NCBI GenBank assembly: GCA_050949645.1
Contig: JBMNGC010000001.1
Span: 868,001 to 932,000, forward strand
DNA: 64,000 nt
Direction: 5' to 3'
DNA from: RUG369 sp050949645
GTDB taxonomy: Bacteria; Planctomycetota; Planctomycetia; Pirellulales; Thermoguttaceae
Each line of letters starts with the position of its first letter. The stretch's first letter is position 1. The position numbers and the translations under genes were made by a program. This document shows positions 1 through 9,533 of the stretch, piece after piece. Under the pieces are notes generated by a model. The model did no database searches and was not told the DNA's origin. It worked only from the letters and a program-made list of their open reading frames with translations.

Positions 1-2
1 TC

Positions 3-2597
3 TGGGCGGGCCTCGTTCTCTTTTTATCGTCGTCGGTTTTATTTAATTCGACTGCGTCTCGACGCGTTCTATTCAAAACGGTCGTTTTTACAGGATTGGC
101 TTTGGCGGCATTGTCCATCGCGATGACTGCTAATCCCTCGTTGATCGATTATGAAAAACACAACCTCTGGTGGTTGATCGATTGCAAAGGTTCCTTTGGG
201 CCATATGTCAACAAGAATGCGGGCGGCGGGTATCTCGTTCTTTGTTTTGGCGCATGCCTCTATTTCGTTGCGCGCGAATTTATGACGTCGGCGCGTCGGG
301 TGCGAAAAGAACTCGAGGTGCGTCGCAAAGAAAAGAAAGAGCTGGAACAGGAGAGGCTCTACAAGAAGTTGGACGATCCTCGATGGAAGATTGTCCTGGG
401 CGACATGTTTGAGCTTTTTAATCGTCGCCTTGTTTTCTGGCTTGGCGCGCTGGGTTTCCTTTACGCGTCAATACTTGCGTCGATGTCGCGCGGCGCTGCG
501 GTAGCGGCGACTGTCGCATTTGTGTTGGCGATCGTCTTCATGTCGTTCCGTAAGGAGACGCGACGATTCTGGTATGTGCCTCTCGTAACCTTTGTGATTG
601 CGTTTAGCGCACTCGTCGGCGTGAGTATGCACGAAAGCGTGGACGAACGAATGTCGACGCTCATTGAAACGGACGAACAGGGCGATACGGCGTTTGGCAG
701 AGACTTGCGATGGGAAAACTGGCGAGCCGCGTTAGAGACGTCCCAACATTATCCATGGTTTGGCTCCGGACTGGGAACCTATCGAATTGCGAATTACACC
801 AACGATCAAGCGAGTAAATATGGGAAACTGTTTTACTACGCTGAGAATTCCTTTATCCAGACGACGCTCGAAATGGGGCGAGTCGGGTTGGCGCTCATCC
901 TTTTGGAGTACCTCCTTCTGTTCTGCCTTACTGGAAGATTTTTGATGGGGCGCCACAGTATCGAGACCACGGCGTTTGCGATAGGCGCCGTTGCTATCAT
1001 GCTTGGGCAGACGTTCGCGTCGTGCGTTGATTTTGGAATCTATCTCCCCGCGAACTTATTTATGTTCGCGATCCTTTGCGGCGCTAGCGTTGGTCGTCAG
1101 AATAACCGTTTGTTTGAGAGTCTGACGGCCAAACTGGCAAAAAAAGAAGACGGCGCCGCCGTTATTCGAGAGCTCAAGCGATTGTCGAGGCTCGAACGCG
1201 TTGGTTTAGCAGTATTTTCCGTTCTTCTCATCCCGCTCTTGCTTGGCTTTATGCCTGCTCAGCATGAGAACGCCGACCATATCAAGCGTCGCGATCTCCT
1301 AAGAGCGTCGGACGTCCCAAATGAGAAGCTTATGCATATGAATCCGAACGCCGTCGACCGCCTGATCGAAGATTTAAGAAGTTTTATATCCTACCGCGAC
1401 GACAGTTATGAAGTGCGGAGTACGCTGGCAGAATTATCGATCCTCCGCTTCAGACTTCGATACAAAGAACATTTGCAGACTATTGAACCCGATGCCTCTC
1501 CGGAAAAACTGTGGGAAAAAACGTCTCCCGAACTCTATCTTATTTCGTTCTTGGATTACCAGTGGCGAGGAATGAAGATTCCGACGGACAGGGCGCGCAA
1601 GAATGAATTTGTAAAGGCGCATTTAAAGGAAGCCGTCGGGGAACTCTTTGCTGCGCGGCGTATTAGTCCGCTTCAACCGGAAAGTTATCCGACCATCGTC
1701 GGCTTGGCGCCGCTCTGCTCGGAACTAACTTGGGACGACGAGCGGGTTTTTGCCGACCTCTACTCACGACGAGGCGCGGCCCTTGGACCGTATGACGCAG
1801 GAAAGCTCGTGGTTGCGGGGTATCGGTTGGGATGTCATAAACTGTGGCCTCTTGAAAAGAGATTTCTTAAAAGAGCCGCTGAATTCAACAACTCCATGAC
1901 TCCCAAAATTTTGACCGTTATTGATTTGACTATTCCGGATTCTATGCTACGCTCCGCGCTGGAGGACGTTATTCCCAACGATCCACAAACGCTTTGTCGC
2001 GAGGTGGTTGCGCTGTCGCATGATAAAAACTCGGCTCTCTTTGAAGCTCTCAAAGAAAAGACGAAAGATTACTTTGCTAATGTTCCCGAAGATGAGCGCG
2101 ATTCAAATTATTACTACTGGTCAGGCTACTTCTACCATACGCTTGAAGAGTATGAAATCGCGCAGGAGTTGCTGGAAAAATCGTATGAATTAGACAACAC
2201 AAACGACGACGCCTTCTTTCGTTACGTCCAGATCCTTGTAGAACATTCTTCCGTGTTGATGATGGATGAGAAATGCATAGAGGCGCTTGAGAAATATTGC
2301 CAATCTCACCGAGGTGAAAAGCTATGGCGCGCAGAGGATCTGCTTGATAAAGCCAAAGCGAATCTGAAGAGGAACAACGCGGTTCTGGAAGCGCGGGAAC
2401 GGATACGTAAGGAGCGTGAGACCGACGAGCGTATCAAAAGAGAAGTTCGTATGGAAAAAGCGTTCAAGGAATTTATGTCCAGAGCGGCGAACGAATCGAA
2501 TAATGAAAACGTTTCTACACCTGCGGATGATTTGATGGACGAGGCAACGGAAGATTCGGTAGACGCCTCGGCGGAAACTTCTATTCAAGACGAGTAA
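3..2597 (+). CDS. O-antigen ligase (Wzy_C) family membrane protein with C-terminal TPR region, 5' partial
   Basis: The reading frame is open to the left edge, so the true start lies outside the window; 864 residues are visible. The N-terminal half is a polytopic membrane protein. An SRGA motif follows one membrane segment, and further on a periplasmic-loop-like stretch carries FGSGLGTY and AENSFIQTTLEMG before more hydrophobic segments. That pattern is typical of the Wzy_C/O-antigen ligase family, which transfers or polymerises lipid-linked glycans at the outer face of the inner membrane. From about residue 400 the protein is soluble, helical and TPR-like (YYWSGYFYHTLEEYEIAQELLEKSYELD is one such helix pair, split here only for description), and it ends in a charged coiled-coil-like and acidic tail. 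The family assignment is fairly secure. Whether it is a ligase or a polymerase cannot be told from sequence. The next gene, coaX, begins 91 bases downstream. Confidence 0.8.
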   Translation, partial: WAGLVLFLSSSVLFNSTASRRVLFKTVVFTGLALAALSIAMTANPSLIDYEKHNLWWLIDCKGSFGPYVNKNAGGGYLVLCFGACLYFVAREFMTSARRVRKELEVRRKEKKELEQERLYKKLDDPRWKIVLGDMFELFNRRLVFWLGALGFLYASILASMSRGAAVAATVAFVLAIVFMSFRKETRRFWYVPLVTFVIAFSALVGVSMHESVDERMSTLIETDEQGDTAFGRDLRWENWRAALETSQHYPWFGSGLGTYRIANYTNDQASKYGKLFYYAENSFIQTTLEMGRVGLALILLEYLLLFCLTGRFLMGRHSIETTAFAIGAVAIMLGQTFASCVDFGIYLPANLFMFAILCGASVGRQNNRLFESLTAKLAKKEDGAAVIRELKRLSRLERVGLAVFSVLLIPLLLGFMPAQHENADHIKRRDLLRASDVPNEKLMHMNPNAVDRLIEDLRSFISYRDDSYEVRSTLAELSILRFRLRYKEHLQTIEPDASPEKLWEKTSPELYLISFLDYQWRGMKIPTDRARKNEFVKAHLKEAVGELFAARRISPLQPESYPTIVGLAPLCSELTWDDERVFADLYSRRGAALGPYDAGKLVVAGYRLGCHKLWPLEKRFLKRAAEFNNSMTPKILTVIDLTIPDSMLRSALEDVIPNDPQTLCREVVALSHDKNSALFEALKEKTKDYFANVPEDERDSNYYYWSGYFYHTLEEYEIAQELLEKSYELDNTNDDAFFRYVQILVEHSSVLMMDEKCIEALEKYCQSHRGEKLWRAEDLLDKAKANLKRNNAVLEARERIRKERETDERIKREVRMEKAFKEFMSRAANESNNENVSTPADDLMDEATEDSVDASAETSIQDE

Positions 2598-2688
2598 CCC
2601 TTGGCTGTTGCTTTTGCGCCCAGGAACGTATATAACGTCTCGTAGCGGACGTTCTTATGAGAATTCCCTTCGAATTTTGGCGACAATA

Positions 2689-3609
2689 ATGACAGAGGCT
2701 CGATCCTTATTTGCTGTTGACGTTGGCAATACGCGCATAAAAATCAGTTTTTGGTTGCGACCGGACGCTCGTTTCCGTCCTGACTCGATCCGCATGACGA
2801 TTCCCAATTGCGATTCAGAGACGTCCGACTCGTCTGCATCCTGCGACGAGACGGTGAAATGGATTCGGAACTTGAATATCGGCGAACGCGCCTGTCGTTG
2901 GGTTGTCTCAAGCGTCAACGCTGTCAGAACCGCCGCGTTGGAGGCTTTTGTTCGCGAGCTTAGGCCAAACGACTCCTTTATGCGCATAACGCATGAGGAC
3001 GTTCCTATGCAAATCGCGTACGACGAGCCAAGAAAACTTGGATTGGATCGAGCAGTTGCGGCCTTTGCCGGCGTCAGATTGCTCGGCGAAGGCGTTCCCT
3101 TTTTAGTTGTGGACGTTGGCACGGCGGCGACGATTGACTACGTCGACTCAAGCGGTATCTTTAAAGGCGGCGCAATTTTGCCGGGTCCGAGATTGTCTGC
3201 GGAAGCCCTCAACGTCAAGACGTCGCAGTTGCCTATGTTGCCCGATCCGGAGAATTTAGATCTGCGAGAGCGCTCGAACTCGGAATTACAACATGCACTG
3301 AGTTACCCAGCGACGGAAACCCAAAGCGCAATTCGAATTGGCGTCGTCTATACCCTTGTTGGCGCGATTGTGTCCTTTTATTGGCAGACACGACGCAGGA
3401 TCATGGAGGCGGAGGGTGATCCGACGCGTTTGACGCTGTTGCTTTCCGGGGGCAACGCTGAATCGACTGGGCGCAGTCTATCGAACTGGTTTGACGATCT
3501 TGAATTTAATATCGGCGCTCGAGGCGTTCGACCGCCTGTAATCAAAGAACCGAGACTGGTCGTCAACGGGCTTTATGAGATCGCGACGTCGCCGAAGTTC
3601 TTAAGCTAA
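2689..3609 (+). CDS. coaX: Type III pantothenate kinase
   Basis: CoaX phosphorylates pantothenate to 4'-phosphopantothenate, the first step of coenzyme A synthesis, in the cytoplasm. The 306-residue product has the ASKHA-fold motifs of type III enzymes: DVGNTRIK near the N-terminus, LGLDRAVAA in the middle, then VVDVGTAATIDYV and GGAILPG. Length matches the family. The frame is open further upstream to a TTG at 2608, but the ATG at 2689 places DVGNT at the usual distance from the N-terminus, so I chose it. No strong Shine-Dalgarno sequence is visible. The final 50 residues are less conserved. It is followed by recR after 59 bases on the same strand, so coaX and recR may be cotranscribed. Confidence 0.93.
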   Translation: MTEARSLFAVDVGNTRIKISFWLRPDARFRPDSIRMTIPNCDSETSDSSASCDETVKWIRNLNIGERACRWVVSSVNAVRTAALEAFVRELRPNDSFMRITHEDVPMQIAYDEPRKLGLDRAVAAFAGVRLLGEGVPFLVVDVGTAATIDYVDSSGIFKGGAILPGPRLSAEALNVKTSQLPMLPDPENLDLRERSNSELQHALSYPATETQSAIRIGVVYTLVGAIVSFYWQTRRRIMEAEGDPTRLTLLLSGGNAESTGRSLSNWFDDLEFNIGARGVRPPVIKEPRLVVNGLYEIATSPKFLS

Positions 3610-3668
3610 CGTTCCGGCGGTCCAAAAGGACAATCTTGATCAACGACCGCTCTACAAAGGATTTATCA

Positions 3669-4283
3669 ATGACCGAATTAACTGATTCATTAGTCAGGAC
3701 GATGAAGGAATTCGAGAAGCTTCCTGGAATAGGCAAGAAGTCTTCGGAACGCATCGTTTACCACCTTCTCGGCGTTTCGAGCGAAGAAGCCTTCCAGCTC
3801 GCAGACGCCATCCGTGCAATGAAAGAAAATGTTCGATATTGCAAAAACTGTTTTAATCTTGCGGAAGACGACCTTTGCAATATCTGTCGAGACCCGTTAC
3901 GCGATATGACGACGCTCTGCGTGGTTGAACAGCCTCGCGATCTGATCGCCCTGGAAAAGACCGGTCGGTACCGTGGTCTCTATCACGTCTTGCTCGGTCG
4001 GCTTTCGCCGCTCGACGGCGTAAGCTCTGAGCAACTTACGATCGAGGCGCTCATTAAGCGCGTGAAACGAGGTTCCTTTAAAGAGCTTATTATGGCGACT
4101 AATCCCACAACTGAAGGCGACGGAACAGCGCTGACGATTATGGATTGTCTCAAGGGAACGCCCCTCAAAATTACGCGACTCGCGCGCGGAGTAACGACGG
4201 GTAGCGCTCTCGAATTTGCGAACAACGAGATGCTCGCAGACGCTATCTCACGTCGACAAAGCTTTGATACTTCGGAAAATTGA
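3669..4283 (+). CDS. recR: Recombination mediator protein RecR
   Basis: RecR acts with RecF and RecO to load RecA onto SSB-coated single-stranded DNA at gaps. The 204-residue product has the expected order: an N-terminal helix-hairpin-helix (EKLPGIGKKSSERIVYHLL), a four-cysteine zinc motif (CKNC and CNIC spaced by ten residues), a Toprim domain (LCVVEQPRDLIALEK, then LLGRLSPLDGV), and a C-terminal Walker-B-like end (ITRLARGVTTGSALEFAN). The ATG at 3669 starts MTELTDSLVR, which matches the usual RecR N-terminus; a TTG at 3636 would add eleven atypical residues. recA follows about 280 bases downstream, so several recombination functions are grouped here. Confidence 0.96.
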   Translation: MTELTDSLVRTMKEFEKLPGIGKKSSERIVYHLLGVSSEEAFQLADAIRAMKENVRYCKNCFNLAEDDLCNICRDPLRDMTTLCVVEQPRDLIALEKTGRYRGLYHVLLGRLSPLDGVSSEQLTIEALIKRVKRGSFKELIMATNPTTEGDGTALTIMDCLKGTPLKITRLARGVTTGSALEFANNEMLADAISRRQSFDTSEN

Positions 4284-4566
4284 ACGCAGATTTAACGTCG
4301 ATTATGCGTCTGATGAGACGGTTCTCAATCCTTAACGTTGCACGGCGCGGTTGCTTGTTAACGTTTGCGTCAAGCGGCCAAAAGGTCTGCCGTTCTCCAT
4401 TCGCTTGACGTGGCGTAAGGTTGCGTCGATACAAGAAATTTTATTAAGCGTATGGCCTGCTAATCGAAAAAATGGTATAAATGCGTTGGCGACGCTTTCC
4501 GTTGCAACGCCGACAGCGGCGATTCACGAGTTATTATCATAATCTAAAATTCCAAGGACATAAGGC

Positions 4567-5718
4567 ATGGCGAAAAAAGCTGACTCTTCTCAGGAGACGA
4601 GTTCTAGTTCCTCCAAGAGCTCCAAGAAACAAACGAAAATTCAGCAACTCTATGACAAGAATCCAGATTTAAAGATTGCTGTCGACCAAATCGAAAAGCT
4701 ATACGGCCAGGGCGCTATTATGCCGCTGGGGCTCGACAGCGCGCCAAGTCTCGACGGTATCTCGACCGGATGTCTTTCGCTTGACCTTGCGCTTGGCGGA
4801 CGCGGCATTCCTCGCGGACGAATCGTTGAAATTTTTGGTCCTGAATCCAGCGGTAAAACAACATTGACGCTTCACATTGTTGCGGAAGCGCAAAAGGGCG
4901 GCGGAGTCGCGGCATTTATCGACGCGGAACATGCGTTCGATCCGAGCTGGGCCAAGCGCCTTGGCGTCGATCTTGAATCGTTGCTTGTGAGCCAGCCGAC
5001 GAGCGGCGAAGAAGCAATGCGCATCGCTGAGATGCTCGTAAAAACGAACGCGGTCGACGTTGTTATCGTCGACTCGGTTGCCGCGCTGGTTCCTGAAAAG
5101 GAACTTCAGGGCGAGATTGGCGATCAACATGTCGGTCTTCAGGCGCGTCTGATGAGTCAGTCGCTTCGTAAACTCACCGGCGCGATATCGAGAAGCAAAA
5201 CGTCTGTCATTTTCATCAACCAGATCCGTGAAAAGATCGGCGTTATGTTTGGTTCTCCCGAGACGACGCCTGGCGGTAAAGCGCTCAAATTCTATTCCTC
5301 CTGCCGAATTGACGTGCGCCGCATAGGTCAGCTTAAAGATGGCGACGAGGTCGTTGGTCAACGCGTTAGGGCAAAGATCGTTAAGAATAAGGTTGCGCCT
5401 CCTTTCCGCGTTGCCGAGTTCGATATGATGCATTCCAACGGCATTAGCTACGAAGGCGATCTCCTTGACCTGGCGGTCGCTAGAAAATTGATCGCAAGAT
5501 CCGGCTCATGGTTTCGATATGGCGATGAGCAGCTTGGGCAGGGGCGCGAAAGAACCAGAGCTTACTTGCAAGAGCATCCTGAATTTTGCGAGAGCCTCGA
5601 GAGTCAGATCATGGCGATGATTGAAGCCGAAAGACAAGACGCCGAGCCAGACGCTGACCAGAAGGAGTCTGAAACCGATCCTAAGGAAGCCGAGCCTAAG
5701 GCTGACGAGACAAAATGA
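4567..5718 (+). CDS. recA: Recombinase RecA
   Basis: RecA is the ATP-dependent strand-exchange protein and the SOS co-protease. The 383-residue product carries the Walker A motif GPESSGKTT around residues 92-100, the Walker B region DVVIVDSVAALVP, loop regions including FINQIREKIGVMFGSPETTPGG, and the C-terminal domain (GSWFRYGDEQLGQGRE). Two ends are unusual in composition. The first 20 residues are rich in serine and lysine, and the tail is a long run of E, D, A and K with imperfect repeats. Acidic RecA tails normally modulate DNA access, but this one is longer than usual. The ATG is preceded by AAGGA about ten bases upstream. I found no recognisable LexA box in the 283-base upstream region. 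A strong bidirectional terminator follows. Confidence 0.98.
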   Translation: MAKKADSSQETSSSSSKSSKKQTKIQQLYDKNPDLKIAVDQIEKLYGQGAIMPLGLDSAPSLDGISTGCLSLDLALGGRGIPRGRIVEIFGPESSGKTTLTLHIVAEAQKGGGVAAFIDAEHAFDPSWAKRLGVDLESLLVSQPTSGEEAMRIAEMLVKTNAVDVVIVDSVAALVPEKELQGEIGDQHVGLQARLMSQSLRKLTGAISRSKTSVIFINQIREKIGVMFGSPETTPGGKALKFYSSCRIDVRRIGQLKDGDEVVGQRVRAKIVKNKVAPPFRVAEFDMMHSNGISYEGDLLDLAVARKLIARSGSWFRYGDEQLGQGRERTRAYLQEHPEFCESLESQIMAMIEAERQDAEPDADQKESETDPKEAEPKADETK

Positions 5719-5766
5719 GTTACATGAGTCGCGTTTACCGACGTATTAAATGATGCTGTTTAACAA

Positions 5767-5803
5767 AAGAGGGGAAGAACCGTAGTTGTTCTTCCCCTCT
5801 TCT
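5767..5803. terminator. Bidirectional intrinsic terminator between recA and the di-haem protein gene
   Basis: A perfect 14-bp stem (5767-5780 with 5788-5801) encloses a 7-base loop. It has A-rich sequence on the left and T-rich sequence on the right, so it can stop transcription from recA (+) and from the converging gene (-). Confidence 0.85.
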
Positions 5804-5839
5804 TATTAGCGTTAACCTTCAAAGCTCGAAACGCTGCTG

Positions 5840-8800
5840 CTATTCAAGTTCCGGTCCTTCGATTGTCTCGCCGAGTTGTTGACGCCTCTGATCTTCGACG
5901 TTAAACGTCCCGTAAAAAAGCGCGTTAGCGTCGATCCATGTGTTGAGGCGATCCCATTCGTCATCGTTGAGATTAACGTCGTAGTGACCGTCTTCGAGGA
6001 TTGTTATCAACTTGCTGGCGATTGCCCCGAAGCGAAGCGGCTCGGTACGCGGCTCGTAGTTACCCTCGGGCGCAGTCCAATACGTATAGGAAACGTATTT
6101 TGTCAGCGCATTATACGACTTGGTGAAGTTGCCCTCAGGGTCGGCCGCGAGATTAACGCCGCCTTCTGTCACGTCGTCATTGTGACAGGAAACGCAGTGT
6201 TTATCGAGGACGGGCTGAACGAGAATTGGGTAACTCAGCGGTTTGGAGCCATCGGGACCCGGCGAAAGCTTCGAGGGCGCTCGCGTTGAAGCTATCGTTT
6301 TCACACTTGGAACAGTCGCCATGCGGTTTTCATGACAACCGACGCAACCGGCAGCCTCGCCTGGCTGGAGATATACCAGCGAGCGCATACCTTGGAGCAT
6401 GCGCCCTTTTTCATCAAGGGCCTGGAATAGAAGCGGAATCTTTGCGGGCGCTTCGAAGAACGCCGACCCGTCTTCTTCAACAGGGACAACCCCAAGAACT
6501 TGTTTCCCGGGAGAAGCGTACGCAGCGCCAACGAGAGGATCGTTGGCGTTGGGCGTCGTCTTGGGCAAAACCTGAACGATTCGTAGCGACTGAACCTTGC
6601 CAGGAATCTTAGTTGGCCAGCTCTCATACACGTTCTGAAGAAAGAAGACTCCAGTCGGATTCTCCACATTGCGACGCGATTCGTCGAGCTGAGACGCAAC
6701 GACTGGCGGAATTGGACGCGGTCGAAGCGGAATCGCCCATATGCTCGAGATATTTGGGTCGCGATAGACGAGCTCGCGATTACCGAAAGCGTCGCAGAAA
6801 TAGATTCCGAATTGGTTGGGAAGGTTCGGGCCCGCCTCGCCGAGGAGCTGGTCAAAGCTGTAAGAAGCGATGAAGAACTTTTCCGAGAGGGGAATTGGGG
6901 ATTTAAAACAGTGGACTGGCCAACGCCGTTCTTCAGGCGTTTCTTCGGCGCGATTTGCAGGTCTGTCAGCTTTCCAGAAACTGGTGGGGATATAGTCGAA
7001 GTCGCATTGTTGCGGCAGTTGCGGAATTAGTGGGAGGGGCGCTTCGCCCTCTGGAAAACGAACGTCTGGCGTAAGGCGTTCCACGGGCTCGTCGCCGTCG
7101 ACGTCCTTATTAGGATCGACGAGAACGACGCTTCCAGCGCTCATTCCATGGTGCGGTCCGGCAATGGCCATGATCTTTTCGGAACCGGGCACGGCCTTGG
7201 GTTCCCACATTCCTGGTGGATTGAACGTGTTGTTGCCGTAAAAAATACGTCCGTCAGTTCCGTCCTGACGAGTCGACCAGAGCTGCTGGTAATAAACAGC
7301 GTCGCGATCAACGTAATCCCATCGCGTATAGACGATACGTCCGTTATGCGCGAGGGTCGGAAACCACTCGTTGGTCTCGTGGAAAGAGATGGGGTGAGGG
7401 TCGCCGCCGTCTCCCTTTGATCGAGCTAGCGTATAGACGTAACAGGGACCGCCTCCGCAACGATGGAAGCCGCCGCGCCGAGTCGAACAGAAGACGAGGT
7501 CGCCGTCGGGCATAACAAGGGGCGCAAAATTGTCGTAATCACCCTCCGTCAACTGAACCGCGTCCGAGTGCGAATTTTCACGAGACTCCGCGTCGAGGGA
7601 CATTTTATAGAGCTGGAACCGGCGCGACATGGCGTCCGGGTCAGGCCATATCTTCGGTGTGGTCGGCGTTTCGCAAAACGCAAAATAGAGCGTGCCGGCG
7701 TTGAAGGAAAGCTCCGGCGTCATGTAGGAGCCCAACGGGAGGTTGGCGGGCGTTATATCGCTGACATGCATCGATTTCCCGGGAAAATCAAGACGGAACA
7801 CGCCCCCGCCGGGTCTCGCGCAATAGCCGTATACCTGCGTTAACTGATGGCTCATGACGCCTGGCGCGTGCTTGAAAAAAACAAGGGATCCGAACTGGAA
7901 ATAAGGCGCATTGATAAGAATTTCGCGCTTAGTTTCATGCATTGCGGTCCAGAGATCGGCGAGTTCGTCCTCAGTGTCTGCGTCGTGCGCCGACAGCTCG
8001 GCGAACCGTTCTTCTAGTTCGGTCCAGACATTTTCGAAACGAGTAAGCTTGTCCTCAAACGCGTCGAATTTTTCGGCGAGTTCAGGATCGAAGCGAAGAT
8101 GCGTTTCATAGTTTTCCGTTTCGAACGTTTCTCGAAGTTCGTTGAGAAGCGCGCGTCCCTCCGGGAGACGTTGCGTCAGGATTTCTGCGTATGTTCGCGG
8201 TTCCTTTGGCGTTCCCAGGCCGTCCTGCATACGCCAATCCCATTCGATCATCGCTTTTTCTATCGCTGGACGAAAATTAGGAGACGTTCCAATCGGGTCG
8301 AGAGATTGGGGTTTCCGAACCGGCTCAAGGAATAACGGAGCAGAGTGGCCGTCGTTTTCAATCTTGAAATCAACGAGCTCGACGGCGCAGAGTGGCGTTC
8401 CGTTTTGCGGTCCGACGTCTTTGTCGTAGTTGGGAGCTGTAATTGTAAGCGAGACGTCCTGTTCAACTGTGAGCGTCTGATACTGCTCCGTCAATTCTGA
8501 TGAGATTGAGGAGTTATGAATTTGATTCCACGTTGCTGTAGCAGAGAAATGTCCAATGTTTCTCGCTCGGCAGCTGAGTTTGCCGCTAACGACGGGGAGC
8601 CGGAGTTTGATTTGCGATCCTGGGGTCAGATCGGCATAGAGTCGGTAATTTGCCTGCTGATCGACTCCGCCTTTCGGGAAGCCCTGCAAGAGGACTTGCG
8701 AACCTTCGGGGCCATTGTGATAGAACCAACTTCCCGCAACCGTTCCAAAGGACGGCTCGACGGAAATAGAGTCAATTTCAACTCGGGTTTTTTGAAGCGA

Positions 8801-8920
8801 ATCTGGCGAAGCAAGAGGTTCTTGCGCCGCCAGGGGCGTCGGCGTGAACGTGCTCGACACGATCGCGAGCGTCAGCGCAAACAATCCCAAGACGCCAAAT
8901 ATCTTGAATTGCTTTTTCAT
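5840..8920 (-). CDS. Secreted di-haem protein related to hydrazine synthase alpha subunit
   Basis: The 1026-residue product begins with a clear signal peptide (MKKQFKIFGVLGLFALTLAI, then a cleavage region near LAAQE). A helical charged segment spans about residues 240-320. The middle (about 330-640) has TolB/beta-propeller-like repeats with motifs such as PDGDLVFCSTRRGG and HNGRIVYTRWDYVDRDA, as seen in the middle domain of the hydrazine synthase alpha subunit. Two c-type haem motifs follow, CVGCH near residue 857 and CVSCH near residue 907. Planctomycetes outside the anammox group encode many such HzsA-related proteins of unknown role; a periplasmic redox or peroxidase-like function is inference only. 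The gene is monocistronic, with convergent recA downstream. The Shine-Dalgarno GAGG lies inside a small hairpin (8927-8940). Confidence 0.8.
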   Translation of the reverse strand: MKKQFKIFGVLGLFALTLAIVSSTFTPTPLAAQEPLASPDSLQKTRVEIDSISVEPSFGTVAGSWFYHNGPEGSQVLLQGFPKGGVDQQANYRLYADLTPGSQIKLRLPVVSGKLSCRARNIGHFSATATWNQIHNSSISSELTEQYQTLTVEQDVSLTITAPNYDKDVGPQNGTPLCAVELVDFKIENDGHSAPLFLEPVRKPQSLDPIGTSPNFRPAIEKAMIEWDWRMQDGLGTPKEPRTYAEILTQRLPEGRALLNELRETFETENYETHLRFDPELAEKFDAFEDKLTRFENVWTELEERFAELSAHDADTEDELADLWTAMHETKREILINAPYFQFGSLVFFKHAPGVMSHQLTQVYGYCARPGGGVFRLDFPGKSMHVSDITPANLPLGSYMTPELSFNAGTLYFAFCETPTTPKIWPDPDAMSRRFQLYKMSLDAESRENSHSDAVQLTEGDYDNFAPLVMPDGDLVFCSTRRGGFHRCGGGPCYVYTLARSKGDGGDPHPISFHETNEWFPTLAHNGRIVYTRWDYVDRDAVYYQQLWSTRQDGTDGRIFYGNNTFNPPGMWEPKAVPGSEKIMAIAGPHHGMSAGSVVLVDPNKDVDGDEPVERLTPDVRFPEGEAPLPLIPQLPQQCDFDYIPTSFWKADRPANRAEETPEERRWPVHCFKSPIPLSEKFFIASYSFDQLLGEAGPNLPNQFGIYFCDAFGNRELVYRDPNISSIWAIPLRPRPIPPVVASQLDESRRNVENPTGVFFLQNVYESWPTKIPGKVQSLRIVQVLPKTTPNANDPLVGAAYASPGKQVLGVVPVEEDGSAFFEAPAKIPLLFQALDEKGRMLQGMRSLVYLQPGEAAGCVGCHENRMATVPSVKTIASTRAPSKLSPGPDGSKPLSYPILVQPVLDKHCVSCHNDDVTEGGVNLAADPEGNFTKSYNALTKYVSYTYWTAPEGNYEPRTEPLRFGAIASKLITILEDGHYDVNLNDDEWDRLNTWIDANALFYGTFNVEDQRRQQLGETIEGPELE

Positions 8921-9413
8921 GATTGTAACCTCATCAGGTTAGGTGCAAGTCTAGGACGGCAGCTGATTTCAACGCGTCTACGCGTCAGCAGATGAGGAGC
9001 CTTGCGCGTTAAAATTGTCCAGAATGAGCTCAAAGTATTGCCTTGCTTTTTGTCGAAAAGGGAGGATAGAACGCGCGACGCTACATTCGGCCGCAATTTG
9101 CCTCTTGTAAGCGGGATCTCTTCCAATACGGGGGATTTAGCATTGCGAAATAAAAAGTTTGGAGTCGCGTTGACGCCTGAACGTTTATAACGGTATATAT
9201 TGCATAATCGCTCCCATATTAAGATTCACTATCCGTTAAGCGTCGTCAGGTTGCATAGGGACGGTTCCATGTTCTTCGTTGCGACGCTCTTCAACCTAAT
9301 GTGATTATATCATAAACGGCGCTGAAAAAAAAAGCTCCGCACGCCTTACAGACAAAGATTGACCATATGACGTTGTGCCTCTGAATGACGCTGAGACAAT
9401 TGTTTACGTTTAG
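8921..9413. other. Intergenic region between divergent genes
   Basis: This 493-base AT-richer stretch separates the leftward di-haem gene from the rightward lyase gene. It contains the ribosome-binding-site hairpin of the former at 8927-8940 (arms AACCT/AGGTT). I see no convincing small gene; the short frames here lack start signals and family features. From about 9364 it resembles the region upstream of the second lyase gene at about 12468, so the duplicated block begins here. Confidence 0.5.
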
Positions 9414-9442
9414 TTGAATCTCAACTTTCTTTTTTGTACAAT
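9414..9442 (+). promoter_or_regulatory. Sigma70-type promoter of lyase copy 1
   Basis: TTGAAT (9414-9419) and TACAAT (9437-9442) are separated by exactly 17 bases. The same hexamers and spacing occur in front of the second lyase copy (12518-12546), which supports function through conservation. The 91-base leader to the ATG is also conserved. Confidence 0.75.
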
Positions 9443-9533
9443 CGACGCGACGGGTTCTCGTCGTCGGCGCGACTTAACTTTTAAGGACGCCTCGGCTGCT
9501 GATAATTTTCAACTTAACTTGAGGCAGACAAAT

